Assembly: GCA_963707965.1 (NCBI GenBank)
Contig: CAVPRR010000007.1
Span: forward strand, 434,001 to 498,000
Origin: VRUE01 sp963707965
GTDB lineage: Bacteria; Actinomycetota; Thermoleophilia; Solirubrobacterales; 70-9
Reading direction: 5' to 3'
Length of the DNA: 64,000 nt
Shown: positions 15,716 through 24,525 of the stretch, piece by piece
Layout of the letters: each line of letters starts with the position of its first letter
Numbering within the stretch: position 1 is the first letter of the stretch
Program-made: the position numbers and the translations under genes
The notes under the pieces: model-generated
What the model was told of the DNA's origin: nothing
Seen by the model: only the letters and a program-made list of their open reading frames with translations
Database searches by the model: none

Positions 15716-15915
15716 TCAACGTACGCTACCCAATAGACCCGCCCTCGCGAGTGCCTCATACCAGGCGCCAAAACGGTTGCGTACGGTGATCTCGCTTGGA
15801 ACAGGACCACGCGAGGTTTGGGCAAAATCGTGATACGCCGCGGGCCTGCCTTCAGCCCCGCTTGCATCAGGCGCTTCGCCATGAGCCGAAACGCTTGACG
15901 TACGTATGTGTGGAC
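15716..15915 (-). pseudogene. frameshifted scrap of a homing-endonuclease-associated repeat protein
   Basis: Reading the minus strand, one frame gives a helical piece (FRLMAKRLMQAGLKAGPRR) and the neighbouring frame continues with VPSEITVRNRFGAWYEALAR and AGLL. The second piece matches the end of the homing-endonuclease-associated repeat (T.R.RFG.W..AL..AGL). The pieces join only across a frame change near 15832. No intact gene surrounds them, so this is a decayed remnant. Bases 15636-16121 otherwise hold only a GGGGCGGGG-type hairpin (16031-16051) past the acetyltransferase gene. Confidence 0.4.
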
Positions 15916-16121
15916 GGCCACCTCCAACCGTCGGCTGTATGCCTGCAGACCTACGATGGACGAGTGGGAACGCCGCGCTGTTCGGGCCACCCCGGATCTC
16001 TCCCCCTCCGCAGAGATTTCTCCGCCCACCCCCCGCCCCGTCGGGGCGGGGGCGGCGTCTGGACGGGGACAGCAGCTGGAAGGCGTCCGGGCGGGGGGAT
16101 CGGCGTCTTGAATTGAGTCGC

Positions 16122-16724
16122 CTACGCGGTGAGCGGCTCGCGCCACATCGCATAGATGGTCGGGCCGCGGGGGAGCACGATCTCGCTGGTGACGCGAAAG
16201 CCGTGGCGAGCGTAGAAGGAGATGTTGGACTCCTTGGAGGACTCGAGGTAGGCAGGAACCCGATCGGCGTCGCAGAGCTGGAGCACCGGTTGCAGCAGGC
16301 GCGAGCCCAACCCGTTGCCCTGCGCGTCGGGCGCGACGCCGAGTGTGACGAGGTAGAAGTGCCCCGGAGCCGGCGGGTGCAGGCGCTCGGCGCGCAGCAA
16401 TCCGCGGGCGACCAGAGGGCCGCGCATCCACTGGCGTGGGTCCGCGAAGGCCGTGGCGATCCGCAGGCCCTGGATCGCGGTGGTACGCCAGGCGTCCGGT
16501 TGTGCCCAGAGCGCCGCGCCGGTCCGGGCGCTGTCCGTGTACACAAACCCGGCTGGCAGCTTGGCCTTCAGCAGCGCTCCGAAGAAGCGCTGCAGCGTCC
16601 GCTGGCGCAGCGCCTCACGCGGGGTCGCCCACGTAGCAACCGGATCGTCCATGAACGCGGCGGCCAGCGTGCGCTCGAGCGCCGGCCGATCGACATCGGA
16701 GGCCTCACGCAGATCGGGGTCCAT
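16122..16724 (-). CDS. GNAT-family N-acetyltransferase
   Basis: This 200-residue enzyme transfers an acetyl group from acetyl-CoA to an unknown amine. The acetyl-CoA-binding motif is GVAPDAQGNGLGSRLL at about residues 129-144, preceded by the FYLVTL strand. The later NISFYARHGFRV is the typical GNAT motif B, where the Tyr acts as general acid. It follows the layout of actinobacterial stand-alone GNATs of about 200 residues. It is transcribed alone and reads away from the gene at 16840. Confidence 0.85.
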   Translation of the reverse strand: MDPDLREASDVDRPALERTLAAAFMDDPVATWATPREALRQRTLQRFFGALLKAKLPAGFVYTDSARTGAALWAQPDAWRTTAIQGLRIATAFADPRQWMRGPLVARGLLRAERLHPPAPGHFYLVTLGVAPDAQGNGLGSRLLQPVLQLCDADRVPAYLESSKESNISFYARHGFRVTSEIVLPRGPTIYAMWREPLTA

Positions 16725-16839
16725 CGCATGAATCTATGCGATCCGACACATTGCGCGCTCGCGATCTCGGGCTGCACCCGTCGGACACGGGCTCCGGTAC
16801 GGAGGCAGTCCTGGTCTACTGTCTGAGCAGGGTCACACC

Positions 16840-17037
16840 ATGAGCCGAACCAAATCCGCAAAGCGTCGAAGCAAGATCGGCGCGGGGCGCCTGACAGTCC
16901 CGAAGGATCACGCGGTGTTGGGGCGCCTCGTCCCCGACTACCTCAACCTGGCGATGCTGATAGGTGCCTGGCGGATGTCCGACGGGGATGATTTCGCGGT
17001 GCTCTGGTGTCTGACGCGCTCCGTGACCGACCGGTAG
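16840..17037 (+). CDS. short hypothetical protein, weak support
   Basis: The 65-residue frame begins MSRTKSAKRRSKIGAGRL and continues with a more hydrophobic helix (LVPDYLNLAMLIGAWRM). The ATG has only a poor ribosome site, GGGTCAC. It fills the space between a divergent acetyltransferase and a convergent NYN nuclease. Composition is plausible, but length gives little power, so it could be a chance frame. Confidence 0.35.
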   Translation: MSRTKSAKRRSKIGAGRLTVPKDHAVLGRLVPDYLNLAMLIGAWRMSDGDDFAVLWCLTRSVTDR

Positions 17038-17041
17038 GCGG

Positions 17042-17419
17042 TCACACCGCGTCGAGCTGTCGGCGAAAGGACCTCGCCGGTTCGACCGTGGCGCCAAGGC
17101 GGCGGACCTGGTCGGCCAGGTTGCGGTCCGAGGTGACCACCCGGATGCGAGCTGGATCGTCGGCACCGCAGAGCTGACGGACGATCTCCGCATCGGCGGA
17201 GTTGGGACCTGGTCTGGGGGCCCAGACAATCTCAATGGCGCTGGATGGGAGCGGCGAAACGGGCGGCTGCTCCAGAACAACGGTGACCGGCTTTCCCGAC
17301 CCGTTGGACCACCGCTCCAGCTGCGTCACCAGCCGCTCGAGCGCCCCGTGCCGATCCCTCCACCAACCGTCGGGCCGGCAGCCGATCACGTTCATTGCGT
17401 CGATGAGCAGGTGTGTCAT
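17042..17419 (-). CDS. NYN-domain (PIN-like) ribonuclease
   Basis: The 125-residue protein opens with THLLIDAMNVIG, the first strand and metal-binding Asp/Asn of NYN nucleases related to YacP. ADAEIVRQLCG and IRVVTSDRNLADQVRRLGA supply the later acidic and conserved residues. Members cut RNA with Mg2+. An ATG six codons upstream is an alternative start. The gene diverges from the one at 17453 with only about 33 bases between starts, so at least one of the two is probably transcribed from a very short or leaderless promoter. Confidence 0.8.
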   Translation of the reverse strand: MTHLLIDAMNVIGCRPDGWWRDRHGALERLVTQLERWSNGSGKPVTVVLEQPPVSPLPSSAIEIVWAPRPGPNSADAEIVRQLCGADDPARIRVVTSDRNLADQVRRLGATVEPARSFRRQLDAV

Positions 17420-17452
17420 TTTCGGATCGCGAAGCATGGCAGACTCGGGGGG

Positions 17453-17803
17453 ATGGCCAAGAGGAGGAAGCAGCGGCGTCCCCGGCAGAAGGCGCCAACG
17501 GTCGACTACACCGACGCGGAGGGCAACACGCTAACCCTGCGGCAGGTGCTCAGCCGGGGGACGATCGCCAAGTTGGAAGAGGGACCGGCGACCGCGGCGA
17601 CCTCGCAGGAGGATGCCTGGCGGCGGCGCGCCGAGCTTCTCTTCGAGCGCCTCGCCGTGCGCTGGGAGATCGCCGGCCTGCCGCTTGAGGACCAGAAGAT
17701 GCTCCTGAGCCGCTACCGGATGGCCGATCCCCCAATGCAGGAGTGGGTCCGCAGAACGATCGGCGAGCACGTCGACCGGTACATCCCCGAGCTGTCGGGA
17801 TAG
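17453..17803 (+). CDS. hypothetical protein with basic N-terminus
   Basis: This 116-residue protein starts MAKRRKQRRPRQKAP, followed by VDYTDAEGNTLTLRQVLSRG. The rest is helical (EDAWRRRAELLFERLAVRWE, then DQKMLLSRYRMADPPMQEWV). The beginning could contact nucleic acid. No family is recognised. It shares a very short divergent intergenic region with the NYN nuclease gene and is followed after 20 bases by the membrane-protein gene, possibly in one transcript. Confidence 0.7.
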   Translation: MAKRRKQRRPRQKAPTVDYTDAEGNTLTLRQVLSRGTIAKLEEGPATAATSQEDAWRRRAELLFERLAVRWEIAGLPLEDQKMLLSRYRMADPPMQEWVRRTIGEHVDRYIPELSG

Positions 17804-17823
17804 GCCGCGATAGTGTCGCGCGC

Positions 17824-18354
17824 ATGACGCGCAAGTGGGGTTTGATCGTGTCCGCCATCGCGGCACTCGCCCTGCTCGCAGCGATGCAGCCCGCCGAGCA
17901 GCGGATGCACGATGCGGGCGGCCCGGGGATCGTCACCTTCGAGCTGACCGGGGGCCAGGATCGGGCCGATGAGATCCTTGCCGAATGGGGCGACGAGGGA
18001 AGCGACGCCGCGCGCGAGTCGCTCTGGATCGACTTCGGCTTCCTGCTCGCCTACGGAACCCTTCTCACCCTCGTCCTTGTCGCGACGCGCGACCTGGCCA
18101 GGAGGCGCGGTTGGGCCCGGCTCGCGGCGATCGGTCGCGTCGTCGTGTGGTTTGCCGCTCTCGCCGCCGCCTTCGACGCGCTCGAGAACGTATGCCTCCT
18201 GCTCACCCTTGATGGCGCCGGCGCTGCGTTTCCGCTGCTCGCCACGGTGTTTGCGAGCTGTAAGTTCGTTCTGCTCGCCGCCGCGATCGCATATCTGGCG
18301 GCCGGCCTTGTGAACCGACTCCGTGGCACCCGAGCCGACCCGATCGCGGCCTGA
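17824..18354 (+). CDS. four-helix membrane protein
   Basis: This 176-residue protein has hydrophobic segments at about residues 5-21, 68-86, 99-117 and 130-160. The first is followed by an extracytoplasmic loop of about 45 acidic residues (GQDRADEILAEWGDEGSD). The helices contain small residues and a DALENVCLLL motif, which is common in uncharacterised actinobacterial integral membrane proteins. No transporter or enzyme motif is visible. It probably resides in the cytoplasmic membrane with unknown role. Confidence 0.75.
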   Translation: MTRKWGLIVSAIAALALLAAMQPAEQRMHDAGGPGIVTFELTGGQDRADEILAEWGDEGSDAARESLWIDFGFLLAYGTLLTLVLVATRDLARRRGWARLAAIGRVVVWFAALAAAFDALENVCLLLTLDGAGAAFPLLATVFASCKFVLLAAAIAYLAAGLVNRLRGTRADPIAA

Positions 18355-18457
18355 TTGCGCGGGTAACCGCCCCGGGCTGAGTACAAACAGGGCGTTGAAC
18401 CGCCGGACTCGCCAGCTTCGAGCGAGCGGCCGCGGAACGGCCCAGTTCATGGACCGG

Positions 18458-19159
18458 CTATTCGAGGGCAAAGACGACGTGGACGGTGGCGTTCACCGTT
18501 GAGCTGCCCGGCCTCGCGGGGGGAGAGGCCTGGGGGCCCCTTGGGCTCCGGCGGCGAGCCTCGGCGGGGGCGCTGGTGAATTGGGCGCCTTCTTCGATGC
18601 TGACCACCGGACCGAGAATGGCCCCGGCACGCGCGGCGAGCGCCGAAGCCTTCGCCCTGGCCTGATCGAACGCCGCAATCAGGGCGGTCGTGAAGGCGAG
18701 GTCGGGATCCGCGGGAAAGAAGTTGGGTCCCCGAGTTCCGGTTGCGCCCGCGGAGATCGCCGCGGTGATCAGCTCACCCGCGCGGGAGGCATCGTGGAGG
18801 ATGACCGTGATGCCCTCGCTGGCCCTGTAGTAGGGCTTGGGTCGAGACAACCTCTGCACCGAGACGAGCCCGGTGGTCACGTCTCCGGGCCCGACGCCGG
18901 CGAACGTCTGCACAGCGGCGATGACAGCACGCAGGCGGGTCGCGACCGCCCGCAGCGCGGCCCGGCGGGTTCGCCTGTCCTTGCTGACCGAGATGCCGAG
19001 GCTCGCTGAGTCGTTAACGATCCGCTGGGTGGCCGTACCGTTGACGGTGACGGTTCGCTCCTGCGCCGCGGCAGAGGCCGGGACGATGAGGAGCAGAGCG
19101 AGGAGCGCAGGAAGCGGGGCCGTCCGAATCGCCGAGTGCAGGTGGCGTCTCCCAAGCAC
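18458..19159 (-). CDS. secreted SIMPL-domain protein (DUF541)
   Basis: This 233-residue protein has a signal peptide ending near SAAAQE. A SIMPL (DUF541) domain follows: RTVTVNGTATQRIVNDSASL, then the helix with GVGPGDVTTGLVSVQRL, and a second half with AFDQARAKASALAARAGAIL. SIMPL proteins are periplasmic or surface proteins of poorly defined role, some linked to oxidative stress. The last 45 residues are Pro/Arg-rich and end in a beta strand (VNATVHVVFALE). It is transcribed alone. Confidence 0.85.
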   Translation of the reverse strand: MLGRRHLHSAIRTAPLPALLALLLIVPASAAAQERTVTVNGTATQRIVNDSASLGISVSKDRRTRRAALRAVATRLRAVIAAVQTFAGVGPGDVTTGLVSVQRLSRPKPYYRASEGITVILHDASRAGELITAAISAGATGTRGPNFFPADPDLAFTTALIAAFDQARAKASALAARAGAILGPVVSIEEGAQFTSAPAEARRRSPRGPQASPPARPGSSTVNATVHVVFALE

Positions 19160-19226
19160 GGGACGACTCTAGGATCGGCGTCGGATAGCTACACACGCCC
19201 CCCGGAGGGAATTTGGGAGGAGCGCC

Positions 19227-20639
19227 TCAGCGCTCGACGGGGCCGATGTCGGGACCGCCGCCGCGAACGCGCGGGGCCCGCAGGAGATCGCGCCTGAGGC
19301 CGGGCACCTGCTCGGCAGCGTCGATCGCCGGGCTGCCCGGCATTGGAGCCCAGGCGCCGCTGCGTCCCGCGAGGCGGGGATTCGCGGCGAGGTTGTCCCG
19401 CCCCTCGCCGCTGCGCTGCAGCTCGTCGAGCTCGGATACCTGAAGCGAGCGCCCGTCGGAGAAATCGATCAGCTTGGCCGAGTCGTCGCCGAAGATGGTG
19501 TGGCGGATCGACAGGCGCGCGCTTGCGGGCGCAAAGAAGCCGCCACCGGCGTTGTCGTAGAAGATGCTGTTGAGGATCTCCAACCGCAGGCCGGGCCGGC
19601 GGTCGTCATAGCCCCACGCGCCGACGTAGCCGTTTGCGCCGGGCCACAGGTGGTGGGTGACGAGGAGGTGCAGGTAGCGGTAGCGACCGGGGCCGTCGCC
19701 GACAAGCGAAGCGTCGGCGCCGCTGCCGTCGACGACCGAGTCGATCACGTCGCCGCCATGCCAGAGCTTGATCGCATTGCGCGCGACGCCGAGCACCCGC
19801 GCGCCGAAGACGACGACGTCGGTGGCCTTGGTGTCGATCCCGTCCGCGGCGGCGCCGCCAAATGTGGAGTCGACCACCGCGATCTGACGGCCGTCCTCGA
19901 TGGCGAACGCGTCGGCCCCGCTGTCCTCCGAACGGCGGCGGGCTGCGACGCGCGTGCGCTCGATCCACCAGTGCGCGCAGGGACCGGCGTTGCACGCCAC
20001 CCCGATGTCGGTGCCGCGAACCGTCACGTTCAGCAGCAGCAGGCCGTCGACGGTGGGCGGGCGACCGGCGAGGTCGCGGTGGTCGTCGTAGGCGACGATC
20101 CCGTCGCGGCCGTCGCCGCGTGGGCGCTGCACGGCGACGCGTTGCAGGGTCACTCGGCGCAGGGTTCGGCCGTCCGCACGCGAGAGAGCGACGGACGCGG
20201 TGAAGCCGCGCAGCACGAGGCCGTCTATGACCGTGTCGTTGGCGCTGATCAGCGCGCCGTAGTGCTGAGCGCGGTTACGCGGGACCAGGACCGCCCTGCC
20301 GCGTGGCGTACGCACACAGACATTCGGGGCCGAGACGGTCAGCGCGTTCGAATCGTCCGCGGCGCCGCGGTAGGTGCCCGGGGCTAGAAGGATCGTGGTC
20401 CCGGGACGTGCGTCTGTAACGGCCCGAACGAGGCCGTCGGGCGGTTGCGCCCGCACCAGATGGGTGCTGTCCGCGCATGCCTGCGCGGCCGGGCGGGGGA
20501 ACGCCCCCAACTCGAGCCCTACGAACGTCGGCGGCAGCGGGCGGGGACCGAGCGCCGCCGTGTGGCTGCCCGCATCGCTTCCCGCCGGCACCGCCCACGC
20601 AACCGAGGCGGCAACCGCCAGCATCCAGATGCGACGCAC
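19227..20639 (-). CDS. secreted right-handed beta-helix protein
   Basis: This 470-residue protein has a signal peptide (residues 1-25). The PDGLVRAVTDARPGTTILLAPGTYRG entry of pectate-lyase-like beta-helix folds follows, and then many short strands ending in N/D turns (NDTVIDGLVLRGF, VDGLLLLNVTVRGTD, ATDVVVFGARVLGVARNAIK). The ending (NLAANPRLAGRSG, then GSPAIDAAE, DIGP) is the choice-of-anchor-Q style terminus. Related proteins bind or cut polysaccharides. No catalytic Asp cluster can be confirmed here, so activity is uncertain. Confidence 0.8.
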   Translation of the reverse strand: MRRIWMLAVAASVAWAVPAGSDAGSHTAALGPRPLPPTFVGLELGAFPRPAAQACADSTHLVRAQPPDGLVRAVTDARPGTTILLAPGTYRGAADDSNALTVSAPNVCVRTPRGRAVLVPRNRAQHYGALISANDTVIDGLVLRGFTASVALSRADGRTLRRVTLQRVAVQRPRGDGRDGIVAYDDHRDLAGRPPTVDGLLLLNVTVRGTDIGVACNAGPCAHWWIERTRVAARRRSEDSGADAFAIEDGRQIAVVDSTFGGAAADGIDTKATDVVVFGARVLGVARNAIKLWHGGDVIDSVVDGSGADASLVGDGPGRYRYLHLLVTHHLWPGANGYVGAWGYDDRRPGLRLEILNSIFYDNAGGGFFAPASARLSIRHTIFGDDSAKLIDFSDGRSLQVSELDELQRSGEGRDNLAANPRLAGRSGAWAPMPGSPAIDAAEQVPGLRRDLLRAPRVRGGGPDIGPVER

Positions 20640-20732
20640 GGCCGCAATCTACAGCGGCCCCGGCAGCCAAGGGCTCCCCGCTGCCTCGGGGGCGGAGGTC
20701 TCAGCCGGTCGGGGGTTGGTCAATCCCGCTGT

Positions 20733-21581
20733 TCAGCGCGCGAGCACGCCCCAGCACATCGCCGGCATCGAGTAGGAGCCATCCTCGTTGCGATGGGGCG
20801 CGACGTTCCCCTCGATCGCCTCGCGGGTCGCCTGGCGCTCGTCCTCGGGCAGTGCCTTGAGCGCGCGCGCCAGCGGACCGGCAAGACGAACCAGCACGTC
20901 CCAGAAGTCGTCGAAGTCCGCGTAGCGGAAGTCGAAGAGGATCTCCTCCACCTCAGGCTCCGCGAACCCCGCCCCCGTCACCAGCGTGCGGGTGCGATCG
21001 GGGTCCGCCATCGCGAAGATCCCCGGCGCGCTGGGATCGGGAGGCGGCACGTGGCCCCGCTGGACGATCGTCATCGCCGGCACGGCCGCCCAGGGGTTGC
21101 GCTCTGGCGACGCCCAGACGGCGAAGGCCAGCGGACCGCCGTCGCGGAGTATCCGCTTCGTCTCCCCCAGCGCGGCTGCCGGATCGCCCATCAGCATGTA
21201 GCCCCAGCGGCAGACGGCGGCGTCCACGCAGTCGTCCCCGAGGTCCATCCGCTCGGCGTCGAGAACGCGATACTCGACGTTGTCCAGCCCCCGCGACTCG
21301 CCCAGCCGGCGGGCCACCTCGACCATCTCGGGCGAGAAGTCGGCTGAGATGACCCGCCCCTCGCCGCCAACGCGGGCCGCGGCCTGGAAGCCGAGGTCGC
21401 CAGGACCGGCGGCGATGTCGATGACGGTCTGCCCGGGCTGCAGATCCGCCCGCTCCAGGATCCAGTCGTTGACACCGCTGGCCACGTCGATCATCCACTC
21501 GTTGCGGGCTTCCCAGCCCGGCGCCATCTCCTCCCAGGTCGCGAGGCTCTGCTCACGATAGGAGTCGAGATCGATCTCCAT
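20733..21581 (-). CDS. SAM-dependent class I methyltransferase
   Basis: This 282-residue enzyme contains the SAM-binding motif I VIDIAAGPGDLGFQAA at about residues 53-68. Motif II VISADFSPEMVEVARRL and the post-I acidic DAERMDL follow, within the Rossmann fold of UbiE/COQ5-type enzymes. The N-terminus (REQSLATWEEMAPGWEARNE) is typical of small-molecule methyltransferases. The substrate is unknown. It is a monocistronic gene flanked by secreted beta-helix genes. Confidence 0.85.
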   Translation of the reverse strand: MEIDLDSYREQSLATWEEMAPGWEARNEWMIDVASGVNDWILERADLQPGQTVIDIAAGPGDLGFQAAARVGGEGRVISADFSPEMVEVARRLGESRGLDNVEYRVLDAERMDLGDDCVDAAVCRWGYMLMGDPAAALGETKRILRDGGPLAFAVWASPERNPWAAVPAMTIVQRGHVPPPDPSAPGIFAMADPDRTRTLVTGAGFAEPEVEEILFDFRYADFDDFWDVLVRLAGPLARALKALPEDERQATREAIEGNVAPHRNEDGSYSMPAMCWGVLAR

Positions 21582-21701
21582 GCTCCACCTCCGGTTCGTA
21601 GCTTTCTATGCGACCGTACCGACTGGGGACGCCCGGAGACAACCGCCACCCCGCTCGTCGATCCGCCGCAGCGGCGAGGTGGCGCCGATCCTCAGCCTCT
21701 C

Positions 21702-24452
21702 TTACCCAACCCTGACCTTCAGCTTGGCCGTCGCCTTCGTCTTGTTGCCGGCCGTGTCGCGGGCGGTGGCCGTGGCAAGCGCAGGCAGCCCCTTGCCACC
21801 GGCCGCCTCGACAATGGCGCGCGTGTTCGCCTTGAGCTTCACCCTCAGCGTCTTCTTGGCACCTGCGCGCATGCCGAACTTCGCGCGGCCGAGCAGGATG
21901 CGCCGCTTGGCGCTCTTCTCGGCGCCCCCGGACCTTCCGGCCTTCGCGGTCAGCGCGAGCGTGCCGGCACAGCGGTTGAGCGCGTTCGCCGGGCAGAGAA
22001 GCGCGACCGGCACGCGCCCGTTCGCATCGATCTTCGCGCGCTTGCCGAGGATCTTGATCCTGAACTTCGGGGTGTTGAAGGTGGCGTCGGCGCCGGCGCT
22101 GGTCCCATCGCCATTGGTGGCGACGAGGCGGTAGTGGATCGTTGTGCCGGGCTTCAGACCGGAGATCGCAGCCGCAACGTCAGCGGCATTGAAGCCGTCT
22201 CCCGCGGGCGACTCCGGCGTGGCGGCACCGTAGGCAGTGGTGGCTCCAAACTCGAAGTGGAACATGGTGGGCCGGGCGTTGGGGACGACCGACCCGGCGA
22301 GCGTCGCTTTGGTCGTCTTCAGGCCGGAGGCACCACCGGTCGTCACTCCCGGCGGGGCGACCTCGTAGGACCCGGAATCGCAAGCCGCTCCCTGGGGGCG
22401 GGCCACGCCACGCTGGTCGACCGAGTTGCAGAGGGCCGCAGCGGCCTGGTCGATCGCTCCCGAGCCCGATTCGAGAGCCCGGGTGCGGGTCGGGCCGCCG
22501 TTGTCGACCAGCGGGCCAAGGCGTGGGTCGGAGACTTTGCCGGGACAGGAGGCGTTGGGGAAGGAGACGTTTCCGCCCAGGTCGGTGATCGTCCCGGCGC
22601 ATCCGGCTGTGCCGGCGTTTGACGCGACGACGGAGGCTTGGAGTTTCGCGTTCTGGATGCCCGGCCCGGTTCCGGCATTGCCGGCCACCCCCGCAACGGC
22701 GGGTGAGCCGGTGCCGCCCGACGGCGCCGGCGCTCCTGAGCCGGTGACATTGCCGCTGACCGTCGCGTTCGTCAGGGTCGTCGCCGCACCCCCCGAGAGC
22801 CCTCCGCCGGATCCCCCGGACCCGCCAACCCCGCCGATGCTCGTCCCGGGGCCGGATCCGCCGGCTCCGCCGCCGCCCCCGCTCCCGGTCGAGGAGCCGG
22901 TGATGGTCACGTTCGTAAGCTGGACGGTTCCCGTGGTCGAGACCCCGGCGCCGGCGCCCCCGGAGCCGCCGACACCGCCGATGCTGGAGCCAGCCGTGCC
23001 GACGCTGCCTCCGCCTCCTCCGTCGCCGCCCCCGGTGCCCCCTGCATGAGCGTCACTCCCGACACCACCGTGACCGGTTCGATTGGCGCTGACCGTGGAG
23101 CGGGAGATCTGAGCATCGTTGGTGCTGATGCCGCCGCCCCTGCCCCCCGAGCCGCCGATGCTGGCGATGTCTGTCCCGCCGGAACCGCCACTGCCGGTGC
23201 CGCCGCCGCCCGCTCCCCCGGCGCCCGCGTTGCCGAGACCCTGTTCGTCACCGCCGCTCCCGGTCAGGTTGCCGGAGATCGCGCTCGTCGTGATCGAAGC
23301 GGTGCCGGCGCCGGAGCGGGAAATGCCGCCGCCCGCGCCGCCGGATCCGCCGACGCCACCGATGGCTGGCCCGCCTAACCCGCCGTTGCCGCTGCCGTTC
23401 CCGAAGCCGCCGTTGCCGCCCCTTGAGGTGAAGCCGGCATCCCCGCCGCTGCCGCTGCGGTTGCTCGCGATTGTCGTGCCAGAGATGGTCAGCGCGGCTG
23501 TCGCGGCAATCCCGCCGCCCGCGCCACCGCTGCCGCCGACGCCCCCGATCGAGGGGCCACCCGAGCCACCCGCACCGTTGGCGCCAACGCTGGCACCGCC
23601 GGCGCCGCCTTCGCCCGTGACGCCACTGAACCCACCGTCTCCTGCGACGTTGCCCCTGATGGTGCTGTCGGAAACGGTGAGCGCACCGCTCGATGAGATG
23701 CCGCCGCCCGCGCCGCCGCCGCCGCCGACGCCCCCGATGGCTGGCCCTCCAGACCCGCCGTTGCCGGCTGCGTTGGCCCCGCCGCTGCCGCCGTTGCCCG
23801 CATCTCCACCCCGGCCGCCGTCACCGGCTCGGTTTCCCGAAACGGTGACGTTCTTCAGCGTCAGAGTGCCGGCGCTGAGAATTCCGCCACCGCTCTGTCC
23901 GGGGCCGCCGCTGCCGCCTATCGAGGAGCCGCCGGCTGCCCCGGGGCCTCCGGCGGAGCCGTCGGCGGCGTTCGCGCCCGGCGTGCCGTCGGGCGCCCGG
24001 CCTCCGGTCACCTCGAGACTTTCGATGCTGACCGCCGCGCCGCCGAGGACCTCGAGGACGCGATCGATTCCGCGCGCGTCGATCGTCGTCGCGCTCGCTC
24101 CGGCACCCCTGATCGTAAGTTGGCCGCCGGTGACGTCGAGATCGCCGGTGGCGTTCGCGTTCTCGCTCGTGCCTGTCCGGGTGAGGCCGTATTCCCCGGC
24201 GGGAAGTTCGATCGTGTCGGTGCCGGACCCGGCAGCGCACCCTCCGGACGCCGCATCTGTGTTGGCAGCCTGGACCGCCTCCCGAAGCGAGCACGGCCCA
24301 CCCGCGGCAAGCAGGTCTTCCTCGGTTGTGACCGTGATCGTCGCCGCCGATGCGGAGAGCGGGGCGAGTGCGAGTGCGAGTGCCGCAATGGCGAGCACGA
24401 GCACAACGCACGAAGCAACCCCATCCACCCCAGAAGGCGCGTGCCTTGACAC
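21702..24452 (-). CDS. secreted glycine-rich beta-helix protein (CSLREA type)
   Basis: This 916-residue protein has a signal peptide (about residues 1-37). The CSLREAVQAANTD element at 54-66 is a hallmark of secreted beta-helix proteins. After a short beta-helix there are some seven 55-60-residue repeats with long Gly runs of the form GPxIGGVGGSGGAGGGI and SGNxxGSGG. Then come an IDQAA/GVARPQG beta-helix terminus and an FN3-like module with FEFGATTAYG near residue 740. A basic Ala/Lys-rich tail follows. It is probably a surface adhesin or matrix component. The start is a GTG; no ribosome site is clear. Confidence 0.8.
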   Translation of the reverse strand: MSRHAPSGVDGVASCVVLVLAIAALALALAPLSASAATITVTTEEDLLAAGGPCSLREAVQAANTDAASGGCAAGSGTDTIELPAGEYGLTRTGTSENANATGDLDVTGGQLTIRGAGASATTIDARGIDRVLEVLGGAAVSIESLEVTGGRAPDGTPGANAADGSAGGPGAAGGSSIGGSGGPGQSGGGILSAGTLTLKNVTVSGNRAGDGGRGGDAGNGGSGGANAAGNGGSGGPAIGGVGGGGGAGGGISSSGALTVSDSTIRGNVAGDGGFSGVTGEGGAGGASVGANGAGGSGGPSIGGVGGSGGAGGGIAATAALTISGTTIASNRSGSGGDAGFTSRGGNGGFGNGSGNGGLGGPAIGGVGGSGGAGGGISRSGAGTASITTSAISGNLTGSGGDEQGLGNAGAGGAGGGGTGSGGSGGTDIASIGGSGGRGGGISTNDAQISRSTVSANRTGHGGVGSDAHAGGTGGGDGGGGGSVGTAGSSIGGVGGSGGAGAGVSTTGTVQLTNVTITGSSTGSGGGGGAGGSGPGTSIGGVGGSGGSGGGLSGGAATTLTNATVSGNVTGSGAPAPSGGTGSPAVAGVAGNAGTGPGIQNAKLQASVVASNAGTAGCAGTITDLGGNVSFPNASCPGKVSDPRLGPLVDNGGPTRTRALESGSGAIDQAAAALCNSVDQRGVARPQGAACDSGSYEVAPPGVTTGGASGLKTTKATLAGSVVPNARPTMFHFEFGATTAYGAATPESPAGDGFNAADVAAAISGLKPGTTIHYRLVATNGDGTSAGADATFNTPKFRIKILGKRAKIDANGRVPVALLCPANALNRCAGTLALTAKAGRSGGAEKSAKRRILLGRAKFGMRAGAKKTLRVKLKANTRAIVEAAGGKGLPALATATARDTAGNKTKATAKLKVRVG

Positions 24453-24525
24453 GATGGGATGACGTTAAGTCCCCGGTGCTCCGGAGTCAAGGCCCCAAAT
24501 GCGAGATCTGGCAGAGTGCGGCGGC

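Noticed and set aside
15716..16546. Minus-strand 276-residue open frame over the acetyltransferase gene
   Set aside because: Most of it is a shadow of the GNAT gene in another frame. Only its last part, past the GNAT stop, shows real similarity, and that is annotated as a frameshifted remnant.
22426..24462. Pro-rich plus-strand frames opposite the glycine-rich beta-helix gene
   Set aside because: Gly-rich codons on the minus strand read as Pro/Ala on the other strand. There is no signal peptide or ribosome site, so they are shadows.
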